A stretch of 64,000 nucleotides of DNA from Streptomyces sp. LHD-70 (GTDB lineage Bacteria; Actinomycetota; Actinomycetes; Streptomycetales; Streptomycetaceae): assembly GCF_031157275.1 (NCBI RefSeq), contig NZ_JAVIFW010000002.1, forward strand, positions 310,001 to 374,000, read 5' to 3'. The notes under the pieces were generated by a model. It had not been told where the DNA came from, searched no databases, and saw nothing but the letters and a program-made list of their open reading frames with translations. Both the position numbers and the translations under genes were made by a program. This document shows, piece after piece, positions 8,068-16,789 of the stretch; within the stretch, counting starts at the first letter, position 1, and every line of letters starts with the position of its first letter.

Positions 8068-9335
8068 GGCTGCGCCCGCCCGCCTGGACGGCGACGCTCA
8101 CCTGGAAGGCCGCGCTCTTCATCACGGTGATGTGCTGTGCGCTCGCCACCCTCCTCGGCGTGCTCGTGCATGTCGCGGTCACCCAGCAGACCGTCGACAA
8201 CGCCCGCGAGAAGGCCCTCACGAAGCTGGCGGACGTCACCCGCCTGTACGAAGCCGGGGACCGGCTCCCGCCGGGCGCGGGCCTCGACCCGCCGGGCCTG
8301 CCGCAGTCGCTGCGCGCGCTGGCCGCCGAGGGCCGGCGCGGCACGCTCGTCGCCGACCACCACGGCCGCCCGACCATGTGGGCCGCGGGCCCCGCCGACG
8401 GCGGCCGGGCCATCGCCGCCGAGATCGACTACAGCCAGGGCGCCCGGACCATCGACGGCCTGGACCGGGCCATCGCCGGGTCCGCCGTGCTCGCCATCGG
8501 CGCGACGCTGCTCTTCGGGGCGTTCGCGGTGACCCGGGTGACGCGGCGGCTGCACCAGACGGCGACCGTGGCCCGCCGGATCGGCGCCGGTGACCTGGAC
8601 GCCCGCGTCGGCGACCCGCGGACGAAGGATCCCTCGCGCGCCCAGGACGAGGTGGCGACCGTCGCCGGAGCGCTCGACACCATGGCCGCGACGCTGCAGG
8701 CCAAGCTGGAGAGCGAGCAGCGGTTCACCGCCGATGTGGCGCACGAGCTGCGCACCCCGCTGACCGGCCTGCACGCCGCCGCCGAACTCCTGCCTCCGGG
8801 GCGCCCCGCGGAGCTCGTACGGGACCGGGTGCAGACGATGCGCGTGCTCACCGAGGACCTCCTGGAGATCTCCCGGCTCGACGCCCGGCGCGAGCAGGTC
8901 GACCTCGACTGCCATCCCCTCGGCCCGCTCGCCGAGCGCGCGGTACGGGCCACGGGCACGGACACCGAGGTGCGGATCGTGCGGGAGGTGTGCGTGGAGA
9001 CCGACCGGCGGCGCCTGGAGCGGGTGCTCGGCAACCTCGTAGCCAACGCCCACAAGCACGGTCGTACGCCGGTGCTGCTCACCGTCGACGGCCCGGTCCT
9101 CTCGGTGCGCGACCAGGGCGACGGCTTCCCGGCGTACCTGGTGGAGCACGGGCCGCAGCGGTTCCGCACGGAGGGCGGCGCGCACGGCCACGGCCTCGGC
9201 CTGACCATCGCGCTCGGGCAGGCGCGGGTGCTGGGGGCGCGGCTGGAGTTCGGCAACGCGGCGGAGGGCGGGGCGGTGGCCACGTTGACGCTGCCGTACG
9301 TTCCGGACGAACCGGGCTGCGGGGCGGCTGAGTAA
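8064..9335 (+). CDS. Sensor histidine kinase, orphan
   Basis: Encodes 423 residues. There are two membrane helices (about 10-35 and 130-155) around a short extracytoplasmic loop, then HAMP, the phosphoacceptor motif FTADVAHELRTPL (His in HELRTP), an N box in NLVANAHKH, G1 in DQGDGFP and G2 in HGHGLGLTI. The kinase would autophosphorylate and pass phosphate to a response regulator, but no regulator gene lies within several kb. It starts inside the stop of the lipoprotein gene, and 63 bp later comes an FtsW/RodA and transpeptidase pair, so an envelope signal is the obvious guess. Not experimentally known from this sequence. Confidence 0.9.
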   Translation: MRLRPPAWTATLTWKAALFITVMCCALATLLGVLVHVAVTQQTVDNAREKALTKLADVTRLYEAGDRLPPGAGLDPPGLPQSLRALAAEGRRGTLVADHHGRPTMWAAGPADGGRAIAAEIDYSQGARTIDGLDRAIAGSAVLAIGATLLFGAFAVTRVTRRLHQTATVARRIGAGDLDARVGDPRTKDPSRAQDEVATVAGALDTMAATLQAKLESEQRFTADVAHELRTPLTGLHAAAELLPPGRPAELVRDRVQTMRVLTEDLLEISRLDARREQVDLDCHPLGPLAERAVRATGTDTEVRIVREVCVETDRRRLERVLGNLVANAHKHGRTPVLLTVDGPVLSVRDQGDGFPAYLVEHGPQRFRTEGGAHGHGLGLTIALGQARVLGARLEFGNAAEGGAVATLTLPYVPDEPGCGAAE

Positions 9336-9341
9336 TTTTGC

Positions 9342-9384
9342 GCCCCTCCGGCGTTTGACGGGGCCCGTCCGACAGGACTTCGGG
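9342..9384. repeat. Dispersed Streptomyces repeat, copy 1 (half element)
   Basis: GCCCCTCCGGCG followed by a short spacer and CCCGTCCGACAGGACTTCGGG. The same order occurs at 41514-41556 and, inverted, at 30104-30176, so this is a member of a dispersed intergenic family. Here only one arm of the terminator palindrome is present, between the kinase stop and the ftsW-like start. Confidence 0.7.
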
Positions 9385-9398
9385 CTACGTTGCCCGAC

Positions 9399-10778
9399 AT
9401 GACCGGAAGAACCGCTGATGTGACAGACAGGACGGAAACATCCGTTCCGGTGGTTCCGGTCCACCGGCGCCGTGGCACCGAACTCGCCCTGCTCGTCCTC
9501 GCGGTGGGCCTGTGTGTGCTCGGCTATCTGAACGTCGGGCTCGCGCGCTACGGGACCGTGCCGGGCAATGTCACCGACTACGGCTGCGGCCTCGGCGCGC
9601 TCGCCCTGCTCGCCCACCTGGCGGTGCGGTGGCGTGCCCCGTACGCCGATCCGCTGCTCCTTCCGATCGCGGTGCTGCTCAACGGGCTCGGCCTGGTCCT
9701 CATCTACCGGCTCGACCAGGAGACGCCCGACGACCAGGCCGCGCTCGCCCAACTCACCTGGTCCACGGCCGGGGTGGCCCTCTTCATCGTGGTCGTCCTC
9801 GTCCTGCGCGACCACCGGGTGCTGCAGCGGTACGCGTATCTGTTCGTCGCCGCCGCGCTCGCGCTGCTCGTCTCGCCGGTGTTCTTCCCGGCCGTCAACG
9901 GCGCCCGGATCTGGGTGCGGATCGCCGGATTCTCGCTGCAGCCCGCCGAGTTCGCGAAGATCCTGCTCGCGGTGTTCTTCGCGGCGTACCTCGCGGCCAA
10001 CCGCACGGCGCTCGCGTACACCGGACGACGGGTGTGGAAGCTGCAGTTCCCGACCGGGCGGGTGCTTGGGCCGATCCTGGCGATCTGGCTGACCAGCGTG
10101 GGCGTACTGGTCCTGGAGCGGGATCTCGGCACCTCGCTGCTGTTCTTCGGGATCTTCGTGGTGCTGCTCTACGTGGCCACCGGGCGCACCGGGTGGATCG
10201 CGGTGGGGCTGCTGCTCGCCTGCGTCGGGGCGTTCGCCGTCGGCTCGCTCGAACCGCATGTGCACAGCCGGGTCCAGGACTGGCTGCATCCCTTCGCCAC
10301 CATCGAGGCGGGCCGCGGGCCGACCCAACTCGCTCAATCCCTCTTCGCGTTCGCGGCCGGAGGGCTGCTCGGCACCGGGCTCGGCCAGGGCCACTCCACC
10401 CTGATCGGCTTCGCCGCGAAGTCCGACTTCATCCTGGCCACGGCCGGCGAGGAGCTCGGCCTGACCGGACTCTGCGCGATCTTCCTGCTCTACGCGGTGC
10501 TCGTCGCCCGGGGCTGCAAGGCGGGGCTCGCCCTGCGCGACCCGTTCGGGCGGCTGCTCGCGATCGGGCTCGCCTCGATCCTGGCGCTGCAGGTCTTCGT
10601 GATCGCGGGCGGGGTCACCGGGCTCATCCCGCTCACCGGTATGGCGATGCCGTTCCTGGCCCAGGGCGGCTCGTCGGTCGTCACCAACTGGGTCATCGTC
10701 GCGCTGCTCGTGCGGGTCAGCTCCTACGCCCGCTCCCAGCCGCCGGACGCGTACGACTCCCTGTCCGAAGAGGACTGA
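9399..10778 (+). CDS. FtsW/RodA/SpoVE family peptidoglycan polymerase (SEDS)
   Basis: Encodes 459 residues from the ATG at 9399; TACGTT 7 bases upstream suggests a leaderless start. About 10-12 membrane helices are visible. SEDS signatures include NGARIWVRIAGFSLQPAEFAKI, LGTSLLFFGIF, GHSTLIGFAAKSDFI followed by EELGL, and LTGMAMPFLAQGGSS. SEDS proteins polymerise glycan strands from lipid II together with a class B penicillin-binding protein, whose gene follows 24 bp later. The sequence around its stop (GAGGACTGA) is duplicated just before the next start. It may serve sporulation septation or tip growth; the chromosomal division copy is normally in the dcw cluster, so this is a paralogue. Confidence 0.93.
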   Translation: MTGRTADVTDRTETSVPVVPVHRRRGTELALLVLAVGLCVLGYLNVGLARYGTVPGNVTDYGCGLGALALLAHLAVRWRAPYADPLLLPIAVLLNGLGLVLIYRLDQETPDDQAALAQLTWSTAGVALFIVVVLVLRDHRVLQRYAYLFVAAALALLVSPVFFPAVNGARIWVRIAGFSLQPAEFAKILLAVFFAAYLAANRTALAYTGRRVWKLQFPTGRVLGPILAIWLTSVGVLVLERDLGTSLLFFGIFVVLLYVATGRTGWIAVGLLLACVGAFAVGSLEPHVHSRVQDWLHPFATIEAGRGPTQLAQSLFAFAAGGLLGTGLGQGHSTLIGFAAKSDFILATAGEELGLTGLCAIFLLYAVLVARGCKAGLALRDPFGRLLAIGLASILALQVFVIAGGVTGLIPLTGMAMPFLAQGGSSVVTNWVIVALLVRVSSYARSQPPDAYDSLSEED

Positions 10779-10802
10779 CAACTGCCCGGAGAGGACTGAG
10801 GC

Positions 10803-12260
10803 TTGACCCGTCACATCCGCCGCGCCGCCGCCTTCTGCATGCTCCTGATGCTCGCCCTGGCCCTGAACGCCACCCGCATCCAGGTCTTCGAGGCCGAGTC
10901 GTACGACGCCAACCCGGCCAACCGCCGCCAGACCATCGCCCGCTACGGCCAGGAGCGCGGCGACATCTACGTGGACGGGCGGCCGATCACCGGCTCCGTC
11001 GACACGGGCGAGCAGCTGCGGTACGAACGGACGTACAGGAACGGCCCGTTGTACGCGCCCGTGACCGGCTACGCCTCGCAGACCTACGGCACGACCCTCC
11101 TGGAGGGCGCCGCCGACCCGCTGCTCTCCGGCACCGATCCGCAGCTCGCGCCGTTCCCGATCGTGGACGACGTGACGCGGGCGCGGCGCGCGGGCGGGGC
11201 CGTGCACACCACGATCGCGCCGTCCGTGCAGCGGGCCGCCTACTCCGCGCTCGGCGACAAGCAGGGCGCGGTGGCGGCGCTCGACCCGACGACCGGGCGG
11301 ATCCTGGCCCTGGTCTCCACGCCCTCGTACGACCCGGAACTCCTGTCGGGGAACGGGGTCTCGGAGGCGCGGCACTGGACGGCCCTGAACAACGCGGCGA
11401 GCAGGCCGATGCTCAACCGGGCCATCCGGCAGACCTATCCGCCCGGTTCGGCGTTCAAGGTGGTGACCGCGGCGGCCGCCCTGGACGCGGGCGTCGTCAC
11501 GGACCTGGACGCCAAGACCCGCTCCCCCGACCCGTACACGCTGCCCGGCACGTCCACGAAGCTCACCAACGAGGTCGAGGGCTGCAAGAACGCCTCCCTG
11601 CGGTACGCCTTCGAGATGTCCTGCAACACGGTCTTCGCCAACCTCGGCGCGCGGGTGGGCCTGGACGGCCTGGTCGGGACGGCCGAGCGGTTCGGCTTCA
11701 ACGACGCGGACCTGCGGATCCCGGCGCGGGTCGCGAAGAGCAACGTCAACCGGGAGATGGAGCCGTCGAGCGTCGCGCTCTCCGCGATCGGGCAGTACGA
11801 CACGACGGCGACGCCGCTGCAGATGGCGATGGTCGCCGGGGCCGTGGCCAACAACGGGGACCTCAAGTCGCCGCATCTGGTGGACCGTACGACCGACGCC
11901 TCCGGCCGTGTCCTGTCCAGCACGCACCCCACCTCGCTGCGCCAGACCATCAACCCGGGCACGGCCTCGCTCCTTCGGGAGCTGATGGTCGGCGTGGTCA
12001 AGGAGGGCACCGGGTCCAACGCGGCGATCAAGGGGGCCGTCGTGGGCGGGAAGACCGGCACGGCCCAGCACGGCATCGGCAATGCGGGCCTGCCGTACGC
12101 CTGGTTCATCTCCTGGGCCCAGGCCAAGGGCGAGCCGCAGCCCGGGGTCGCGGTCGCGGTGGTCGTGGAGGACGCGGCGGCGGACCGGGACGACATCAGC
12201 GGCGGCGGCAGCGCGGCACCGATCGCGCGGGCCGTGATGAAGGCGGCGCTCGCCCTGTGA
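10803..12260 (+). CDS. Class B penicillin-binding protein (PbpA-like transpeptidase)
   Basis: Encodes 485 residues; the best start is a TTG at 10803 with a purine-rich site, giving an N-terminal membrane anchor (AAAFCMLLMLALAL). A short non-catalytic domain with RGDIYVDGRPITGS leads to the transpeptidase domain. Its catalytic motifs are S-x-x-K at 216-219 (SAFK in PPGSAFKVV), SCN at 273-275 and KTG at 417-419 (GGKTGTAQ). It cross-links peptidoglycan outside the membrane. The gene is in one operon with the SEDS gene, the standard pairing for a glycan-polymerase/transpeptidase complex. Confidence 0.92.
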   Translation: MTRHIRRAAAFCMLLMLALALNATRIQVFEAESYDANPANRRQTIARYGQERGDIYVDGRPITGSVDTGEQLRYERTYRNGPLYAPVTGYASQTYGTTLLEGAADPLLSGTDPQLAPFPIVDDVTRARRAGGAVHTTIAPSVQRAAYSALGDKQGAVAALDPTTGRILALVSTPSYDPELLSGNGVSEARHWTALNNAASRPMLNRAIRQTYPPGSAFKVVTAAAALDAGVVTDLDAKTRSPDPYTLPGTSTKLTNEVEGCKNASLRYAFEMSCNTVFANLGARVGLDGLVGTAERFGFNDADLRIPARVAKSNVNREMEPSSVALSAIGQYDTTATPLQMAMVAGAVANNGDLKSPHLVDRTTDASGRVLSSTHPTSLRQTINPGTASLLRELMVGVVKEGTGSNAAIKGAVVGGKTGTAQHGIGNAGLPYAWFISWAQAKGEPQPGVAVAVVVEDAAADRDDISGGGSAAPIARAVMKAALAL

Positions 12261-12303
12261 GACGGGTCTGGGCGCGCCCGCCCGCCGTGTCTAGGGTGCG
12301 CCC

Positions 12304-12786
12304 ATGGTCAAGGATGTAGCTTCGTACGAACTCGCCCAGGTCAACATCGCCCGCCTCAAGTACCCGTTGGACGCACCGGAGTTGAAGGACTTCGTGGACG
12401 CCCTCGATCCGGTGAACGCGGTCGCGGACGCGGCGGACGGGTTCGTGTGGCGGCTGCAGAGCGACTCGGGCAACGCGACGGACGTGCCGGTGTTCGGGGA
12501 GTCCTGGCTGATCGTCAACATGTCGGTGTGGCGGGACACGGACGCGCTCACGGCCTTCATGTACCAGGGGCAGCACCGCGAACTGCTCTCCCGGCGCTCC
12601 GAGTGGTTCGAGCGGGTCGCCGAGGCGATGACGACCCTGTGGTGGGTCCCGGCGGGCCACCGGCCGACGGTCGCGGAGGCGGAGGAGCGACTGCTCCGCC
12701 TCCGCGCGGAGGGGCCTACGCCGTACGCGTTCACGCTGCGTACGGCGTTCCCGCCCGGGAACACCGTTGCCGGGCAGGTCAGTTGA
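12304..12786 (+). CDS. DUF3291 domain protein
   Basis: Encodes 160 residues. ELAQVNIARLKYPLDAPELKDFVDALDPVNAVAD followed by GFVWRL, and SVWRDTDALTAFMYQGQHRELLSRR further on, match DUF3291, a small ferredoxin-like (dimeric alpha-beta barrel) family related in fold to antibiotic-biosynthesis monooxygenases. No activity is established. TAGGGT lies 6 bases before the ATG, a typical leaderless arrangement. The last 8 bp overlap the 3' end of the convergent membrane-protein gene. Confidence 0.75.
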   Translation: MVKDVASYELAQVNIARLKYPLDAPELKDFVDALDPVNAVADAADGFVWRLQSDSGNATDVPVFGESWLIVNMSVWRDTDALTAFMYQGQHRELLSRRSEWFERVAEAMTTLWWVPAGHRPTVAEAEERLLRLRAEGPTPYAFTLRTAFPPGNTVAGQVS

Positions 12787-13636
12787 GGGACTGACGCATT
12801 TCCTGGCGGACCTTCAGAGTCGTGCGAGCCGCCTCCTTCAGGTCGATCGAGGAGGGGGCCTGGCCCGCGGTGGACGGGTCGACGAGGCCGACGGTGGCGG
12901 ACGTGTTGTCGTCCGCCCAGGCACACATGGGCAAGGACGCCTTGGTTCCGGCCTGCTCCATCGTGAGCACCTGACAGCGCACGATCTCGCCGTCGGTCAC
13001 GATGTCCTCCGCGGGCACGGCGATCTTCGCGCCCTCGCTCTCGGCGGCGCCGTCGGACATGCTCGTACGGGCCCGGTCGTGGTCTTTGATGCGACCGTAC
13101 GCGCCGGAGACGACCAGCACCTTGCCGGCCGCAGCATCCGCGCCGGTGTACTGGGCGGCCACCCCGGTGAAGTCCTGCATGTACGACTCGTCCCACGTCC
13201 CGTCGTCCTGGGGCGCCTTGCTGGACATGTCGGCGGCCAGCTTGTACTCGCCGCCGAGCAGGGACTTCGGGAGGGTCAGCTTGTACTCGGCGGGCGGGAA
13301 GGAGTCCGAACTCGTGGACGAGCCGCCCGAGTCCCGGTTGCCCCACATCGAGAGGAGCACGAGACCAACGACGATCGCGCACGCGGTGCCGATACCGCCC
13401 CAGACGGCCGCCGCATTCTTCCTCGGCGGAGGCGGCGGCCCGCCCCAGCCGCCGGGGCCCGGCGGCGGGTAGGGGCCTGGGCCGTACGGGCCGGGCGGGG
13501 GCTGCTGCGGCGGGTACTGCTGCGGGTACGGCTGGGGGTGCTGCTGTTGCGGGAACTGCTGCGGGGGTGGCGGCTGTTGACCGTAAGGGCCTGCCTGACC
13601 GTATCCCCCGGCCTGTGGTGGCTGCGGCGTTGACAT
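12779..13636 (-). CDS. Single-pass membrane protein with Pro/Gln-rich cytoplasmic N-terminus
   Basis: About 285 residues from the ATG at 13636 (an upstream ATG at 13645 adds three residues). Residues 1-75 are a PQQ/PYG/PPGP repeat region of very low complexity. One membrane helix follows (AAVWGGIGTACAIVVGLVLLSMW), then an extracellular domain of about 180 residues beginning DSFPPAEYKLTLPKSLLGGEYKL. The outer domain resembles the many actinobacterial proteins with a disordered Pro-rich tail and a small extracytoplasmic domain; no enzyme motif is seen. Function is unknown. It converges on the DUF3291 gene with an 8-bp overlap. Confidence 0.75.
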   Translation of the reverse strand: MSTPQPPQAGGYGQAGPYGQQPPPPQQFPQQQHPQPYPQQYPPQQPPPGPYGPGPYPPPGPGGWGGPPPPPRKNAAAVWGGIGTACAIVVGLVLLSMWGNRDSGGSSTSSDSFPPAEYKLTLPKSLLGGEYKLAADMSSKAPQDDGTWDESYMQDFTGVAAQYTGADAAAGKVLVVSGAYGRIKDHDRARTSMSDGAAESEGAKIAVPAEDIVTDGEIVRCQVLTMEQAGTKASLPMCAWADDNTSATVGLVDPSTAGQAPSSIDLKEAARTTLKVRQEMRQSLN

Positions 13637-13674
13637 GACCGGCACATTACGTGGCCGTGCCGTGACGCCGCAGG

Positions 13675-14775
13675 TCAGGCCCCCGCCTCAATCGCCTCCT
13701 CCACCTCCGCGACGCGCTCGGCCTCCTCGGCGGCGAAGCGTTCCGCGTCCAGTTTCTCGGCGATCTCCTCGTCCTGGGCCATCAGTTGGTCGAGGTTGGA
13801 GTTGCCCATCTCGAAGACGCCCATGTCGACGTACGCCTCCTGCAGCCGCTTGCCCCACAGGCCGATGTCGCGTACGCACGGGACGATGCGGGAGAACAGC
13901 AACTGCCGGAAGAGCGCGAGGTATTCGGAGTTCTCGCTGTACTCGTCGGCCTCCTGCTTGGGGATGCCCAGGTTCTCCAGGACCTCCACGCCGCGCAGCC
14001 GGTCGCGCATCAGGTAGCAGCCCTCGATGACGAACTCCTCGCGTTCGCGCAGTTCGGCCTCGGTGAGCTGCCGGTAGTAGTCGCGAAGCGCCATCCGCCC
14101 GAACGCCACGTGCCGGGCCTCGTCCTGCATCACGTACGCCAGGATCTGCTTCGGCAGCGGCTTGTCCGTGGTATCGCGGATCATGCCGAACGCGGCGAGC
14201 GCGAGGCCCTCGATGAGGACCTGCATGCCGAGGTAGGGCATGTCCCAGCGGGAGTCGCGCAGGGTGTCGCCGAGCAGCGACTGCAGGTTGTCGTTGATCG
14301 GGTAGAGCATCCCGACCTTCTCGTGCAGGAACCGCCCGAAGATCTCCGCGTGCCGGGCCTCGTCCATCGTCTGCGTCGCCGAGTAGAACTTGGCGTCCAG
14401 GTCGGGCACGGACTCGACGATGCGGGCCGCGCACACCATCGCGCCCTGCTCGCCGTGCAGGAACTGGCTGAACTGCCAGGACGCATAGTGCCGGCGCAGC
14501 TCACCCTTGTCCTTGTCGGTCATCTTCGACCAGTGCCGGGTGCCGTAGAGCGTGAGCGCCTCGTCGGGGGTGCCCAGCGCGTTGTGCGGGTCGACCTCCA
14601 GGTCCCAGTCGATCCGCTTGGCGCCGTCCCACTGCTTGTCCTTGCCCTTCTGGTAGAGGGCGAGGAGACGGTCGCGCCCGTCGTCGTACTCCCAACTGAA
14701 GCGGGCCGATCCAGTCGCCGGAACCTGCCAGAGCGGCTCGCCCGGGTCCTTGCTGTAGAGCTCCTGCGTCGACAC
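13675..14775 (-). CDS. Ferritin-like diiron protein (R2-like oxidase family)
   Basis: Encodes 366 residues. I chose the GTG at 14775 (VSTQELYSKD) because GGAGG lies just upstream; longer frames add no family-like sequence. Two DEARH motifs (TMDEARHAEIFGRF and VMQDEARHVAFGRM) plus FLHGEQGAM provide the E/H ligands of a carboxylate-bridged diiron site in a four-helix bundle, as in ribonucleotide reductase R2 and related oxidases. It lacks the obvious radical-generating context of an R2 and has no R1 partner here. The divergent neighbour is another diiron oxygenase-like protein, so the two may act on the same substrate or share a regulator. Confidence 0.8.
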   Translation of the reverse strand: MSTQELYSKDPGEPLWQVPATGSARFSWEYDDGRDRLLALYQKGKDKQWDGAKRIDWDLEVDPHNALGTPDEALTLYGTRHWSKMTDKDKGELRRHYASWQFSQFLHGEQGAMVCAARIVESVPDLDAKFYSATQTMDEARHAEIFGRFLHEKVGMLYPINDNLQSLLGDTLRDSRWDMPYLGMQVLIEGLALAAFGMIRDTTDKPLPKQILAYVMQDEARHVAFGRMALRDYYRQLTEAELREREEFVIEGCYLMRDRLRGVEVLENLGIPKQEADEYSENSEYLALFRQLLFSRIVPCVRDIGLWGKRLQEAYVDMGVFEMGNSNLDQLMAQDEEIAEKLDAERFAAEEAERVAEVEEAIEAGA

Positions 14776-14838
14776 CCCTACGCCTCCATCGCCTCGCGAA
14801 CTGCCGTACGGGACAAGCTCGTTGGCAGGCTCACACGT

Positions 14839-14902
14839 ATGAGACAAGGGGTCAACAAGTCGCGCAGGAGGGATTGACCGCCTTACTGACAAGCAGTCTC
14901 AT
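14839..14902. promoter_or_regulatory. Pair of operator-like repeats between the two diiron genes
   Basis: Two related imperfect palindromes lie in the 162-bp divergent region: TGAGAC-AAGGG-GTCAAC (14840-14856) and CTGAC-AAGCA-GTCTCA (14886-14901). The outer halves ATGAGAC (14839-14845) and GTCTCAT (14896-14902) are exact inverses. A possible -35 (TTGACC, 14874-14879) lies between. They are plausible operators for the TetR-family gene two genes downstream, placed to control both directions. Confidence 0.4.
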
Positions 14903-14937
14903 AACCAGGGAACACCGTCCGACGGAGGAGGGAACCC

Positions 14938-15903
14938 ATGACCACGACCGCCGAAGCCCGCACGGCCCGCGAAGCCGCCGAGGATCTCGCGCTGCAGCGG
15001 ATGCGGGACGCCCTCGGCCTGCTCAAGGGCCGCGAGCAGGTGGCCGAACGCCTCTTGGAGTCCTCGGCCAAGCACTCGTACGACCCCGACACCGAACTCG
15101 ACTGGGACGCCCCGCTCGCGCCGGACAAGTGGTTCTGGCCGCCGGAGCTGGTCTCCCTCTACGACACCCCGCTGTGGCACCGGATGCCCGAGGAGCAGCG
15201 GATGGACCTGGCCCGGCACGAGGCGGCCTCGCTCGCCTCGATCGGCGTCTGGTTCGAGATCATCCTGATGCAGCTGCTCGTCCGGCACATCTACGACAAG
15301 CCGCTCGGCAGCAGCCATGTGCGGTACGCGCTCACCGAGATCGCCGACGAGTGCCGGCACTCCATGATGTTCGCCCGCATGATCAAGCGGGGCGGGGCGC
15401 CGATGTACCAGGTCACGTGGTTCCAGCACAATCTGGCCCGCGTCCTCAAGACCGTCTCCACGACCCCGGGTTCGTTCACGGCGACCCTGCTCGGCGAGGA
15501 GATCCTGGACTGGATGCAGCGCCTGACCTTCCCCGACGAGCGGGTCCAGCCGCTGGTGCGCGGTGTGACCCGGATCCATGTGGTCGAGGAGGCGCGTCAT
15601 GTGCGGTACGCCCGTGAGGAGTTGCGCCGCCAGATGATCACAGCGCCGCTGTGGGAGCGGGAGTTCACCCGGATCTCCTCCGGCGAGGCGGCCCGCGTCT
15701 TCTCGCTCGCGCTTGTCAACCCGCAGGTGTACGAGAACGTCGGCCTGAACCGGCGCGAGGCCCTCGCCCAGGTCAGGGCCAGCGCCCACCGCCGCGAGGT
15801 GATGCGCACGGGGGCACGGCGACTGACGGACTTCCTGGACGACATCGGCGTGATGCGGGGGGTGGGGCGGAGGCTGTGGCGCAGCTCGGGGCTGCTGGCG
15901 TGA
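14938..15903 (+). CDS. AurF-like diiron N-oxygenase family protein
   Basis: Encodes 321 residues with a strong site (GGAGGAGGG). The ligand motifs EIADECRHSMMFARMI and HVVEEARHVRYAREEL are those of the p-aminobenzoate N-oxygenase AurF family (DUF3066-type), which oxidise amines to hydroxylamines or nitro groups, or act on other small substrates, through a diiron peroxo species. The upstream helix LARHEAASLASIGVWFEI supplies another glutamate. Nothing nearby shows a biosynthetic cluster, so the substrate is unknown. It is transcribed divergently from the R2-like gene and followed by a TetR regulator. Confidence 0.82.
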   Translation: MTTTAEARTAREAAEDLALQRMRDALGLLKGREQVAERLLESSAKHSYDPDTELDWDAPLAPDKWFWPPELVSLYDTPLWHRMPEEQRMDLARHEAASLASIGVWFEIILMQLLVRHIYDKPLGSSHVRYALTEIADECRHSMMFARMIKRGGAPMYQVTWFQHNLARVLKTVSTTPGSFTATLLGEEILDWMQRLTFPDERVQPLVRGVTRIHVVEEARHVRYAREELRRQMITAPLWEREFTRISSGEAARVFSLALVNPQVYENVGLNRREALAQVRASAHRREVMRTGARRLTDFLDDIGVMRGVGRRLWRSSGLLA

Positions 15904-15917
15904 AATCCAGCCCGTCC

Positions 15918-15949
15918 GGGGGCACCTCCCGGCCGAAGGCTGGGGGAGC
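15918..15949. repeat. Small palindromic element (CACCTCCC...GGGGGAG type), copy 1
   Basis: GGGGGCACCTCCC-GGCCGAAGGC-TGGGGGAGC can fold with CTCCC pairing to GGGAG and GCC to GGC. It interrupts another dispersed intergenic motif (AATCCAGCCCGTCCGG before it, CTTGAGGACGAG after), as if inserted into it. A relative with the same arms and a different loop lies at 51711-51753 inside a coding region. Confidence 0.65.
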
Positions 15950-16041
15950 TTGAGGACGAGCCCGCAGGGCGATCGACGGTGCGCCGGACGACGGCAAGAA
16001 CTACTCGAGGGCCCACCCAGCGGAGCGGATACGCTGCGGGC

Positions 16042-16779
16042 ATGTCCCCGGCAGCCACCCCGCGCGCAACGACCCCCGCCTACCGACGGCTCAGCGTGGA
16101 GGAGCGGCGCAGCCAGCTCCTCGACGCCGCGCTGTCCCTCTTCGCGCACAGCGCGCCGGAGGAGGTCTCCCTGGACGACGTCGCCGAGGCGGCGGGCGTG
16201 TCCAGGCCGCTGGTCTACCGGTACTTCCCGGGCGGCAAGCAGCAGTTGTACGAGGCCGCCCTGCGCACCGCCGCCGACGCCCTGGAGCAGTGCTTCGACG
16301 AGCCCGCGCACGGACCGCTCACCGCCCGGCTCGCCCGCGCCCTGACCCGGTACCTCGCGTTCGTCGACGAGCACGACACCGGGTTCAGCGCGCTCCTTCA
16401 GGGCGGCAGTGTCGTCTCCACGTCGCGCACGAGCGCCATCGTGGACGAGGTCAGGGCCGTCGCGGCCGCGCGGATCCTGGCCCATCTGCCGGTCACGGAG
16501 CCCGGGCCGCGGCTGCATCTGATGGTGCGCACCTGGATCTCCGCCGTCGAGGCCGCCTCCCTGATCTGGCTGGACGAGGGCAAGCAGCCGCCGCAGGAGG
16601 AGCTGCGGGACTGGCTGCTCGACCACTTCCTCGCCGTGACGACCGCCACGGCCGCCTCCGACCCGCAGACCGCTCAGGTGCTGCGCGCCGCGCTCGAACT
16701 GGAGGAGCCGGACGGTCTCGCCGCCTCGCTGGCCGGGCGGGTGCTGCCCGTGGTGAGCGACGCGGCGCACCTGCTGTGA
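16042..16779 (+). CDS. TetR family transcriptional regulator
   Basis: Encodes 245 residues. TACGCT is 6 bases before the ATG, suggesting a leaderless start. After a 15-residue leader, RLSVEERRSQLLDAALSLFA starts the HTH domain, with the recognition region DDVAEAAGVSRPLVYRYFPGGK. The C-terminal helical ligand domain covers residues 70-230. The family represses nearby genes until a small ligand binds. The AurF-like gene directly upstream and the paired palindromes in the diiron intergenic region make those genes likely targets. The next small gene begins 11 bp after the stop. Confidence 0.9.
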   Translation: MSPAATPRATTPAYRRLSVEERRSQLLDAALSLFAHSAPEEVSLDDVAEAAGVSRPLVYRYFPGGKQQLYEAALRTAADALEQCFDEPAHGPLTARLARALTRYLAFVDEHDTGFSALLQGGSVVSTSRTSAIVDEVRAVAAARILAHLPVTEPGPRLHLMVRTWISAVEAASLIWLDEGKQPPQEELRDWLLDHFLAVTTATAASDPQTAQVLRAALELEEPDGLAASLAGRVLPVVSDAAHLL

Positions 16780-16789
16780 GACTGGTCGC

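Noticed and set aside
7923..12071. Minus-strand open frame across the sensor kinase, ftsW-like and pbp genes (1382 codons)
   Set aside because: It runs through five clear plus-strand genes and their promoters; composition is that of an antisense frame.
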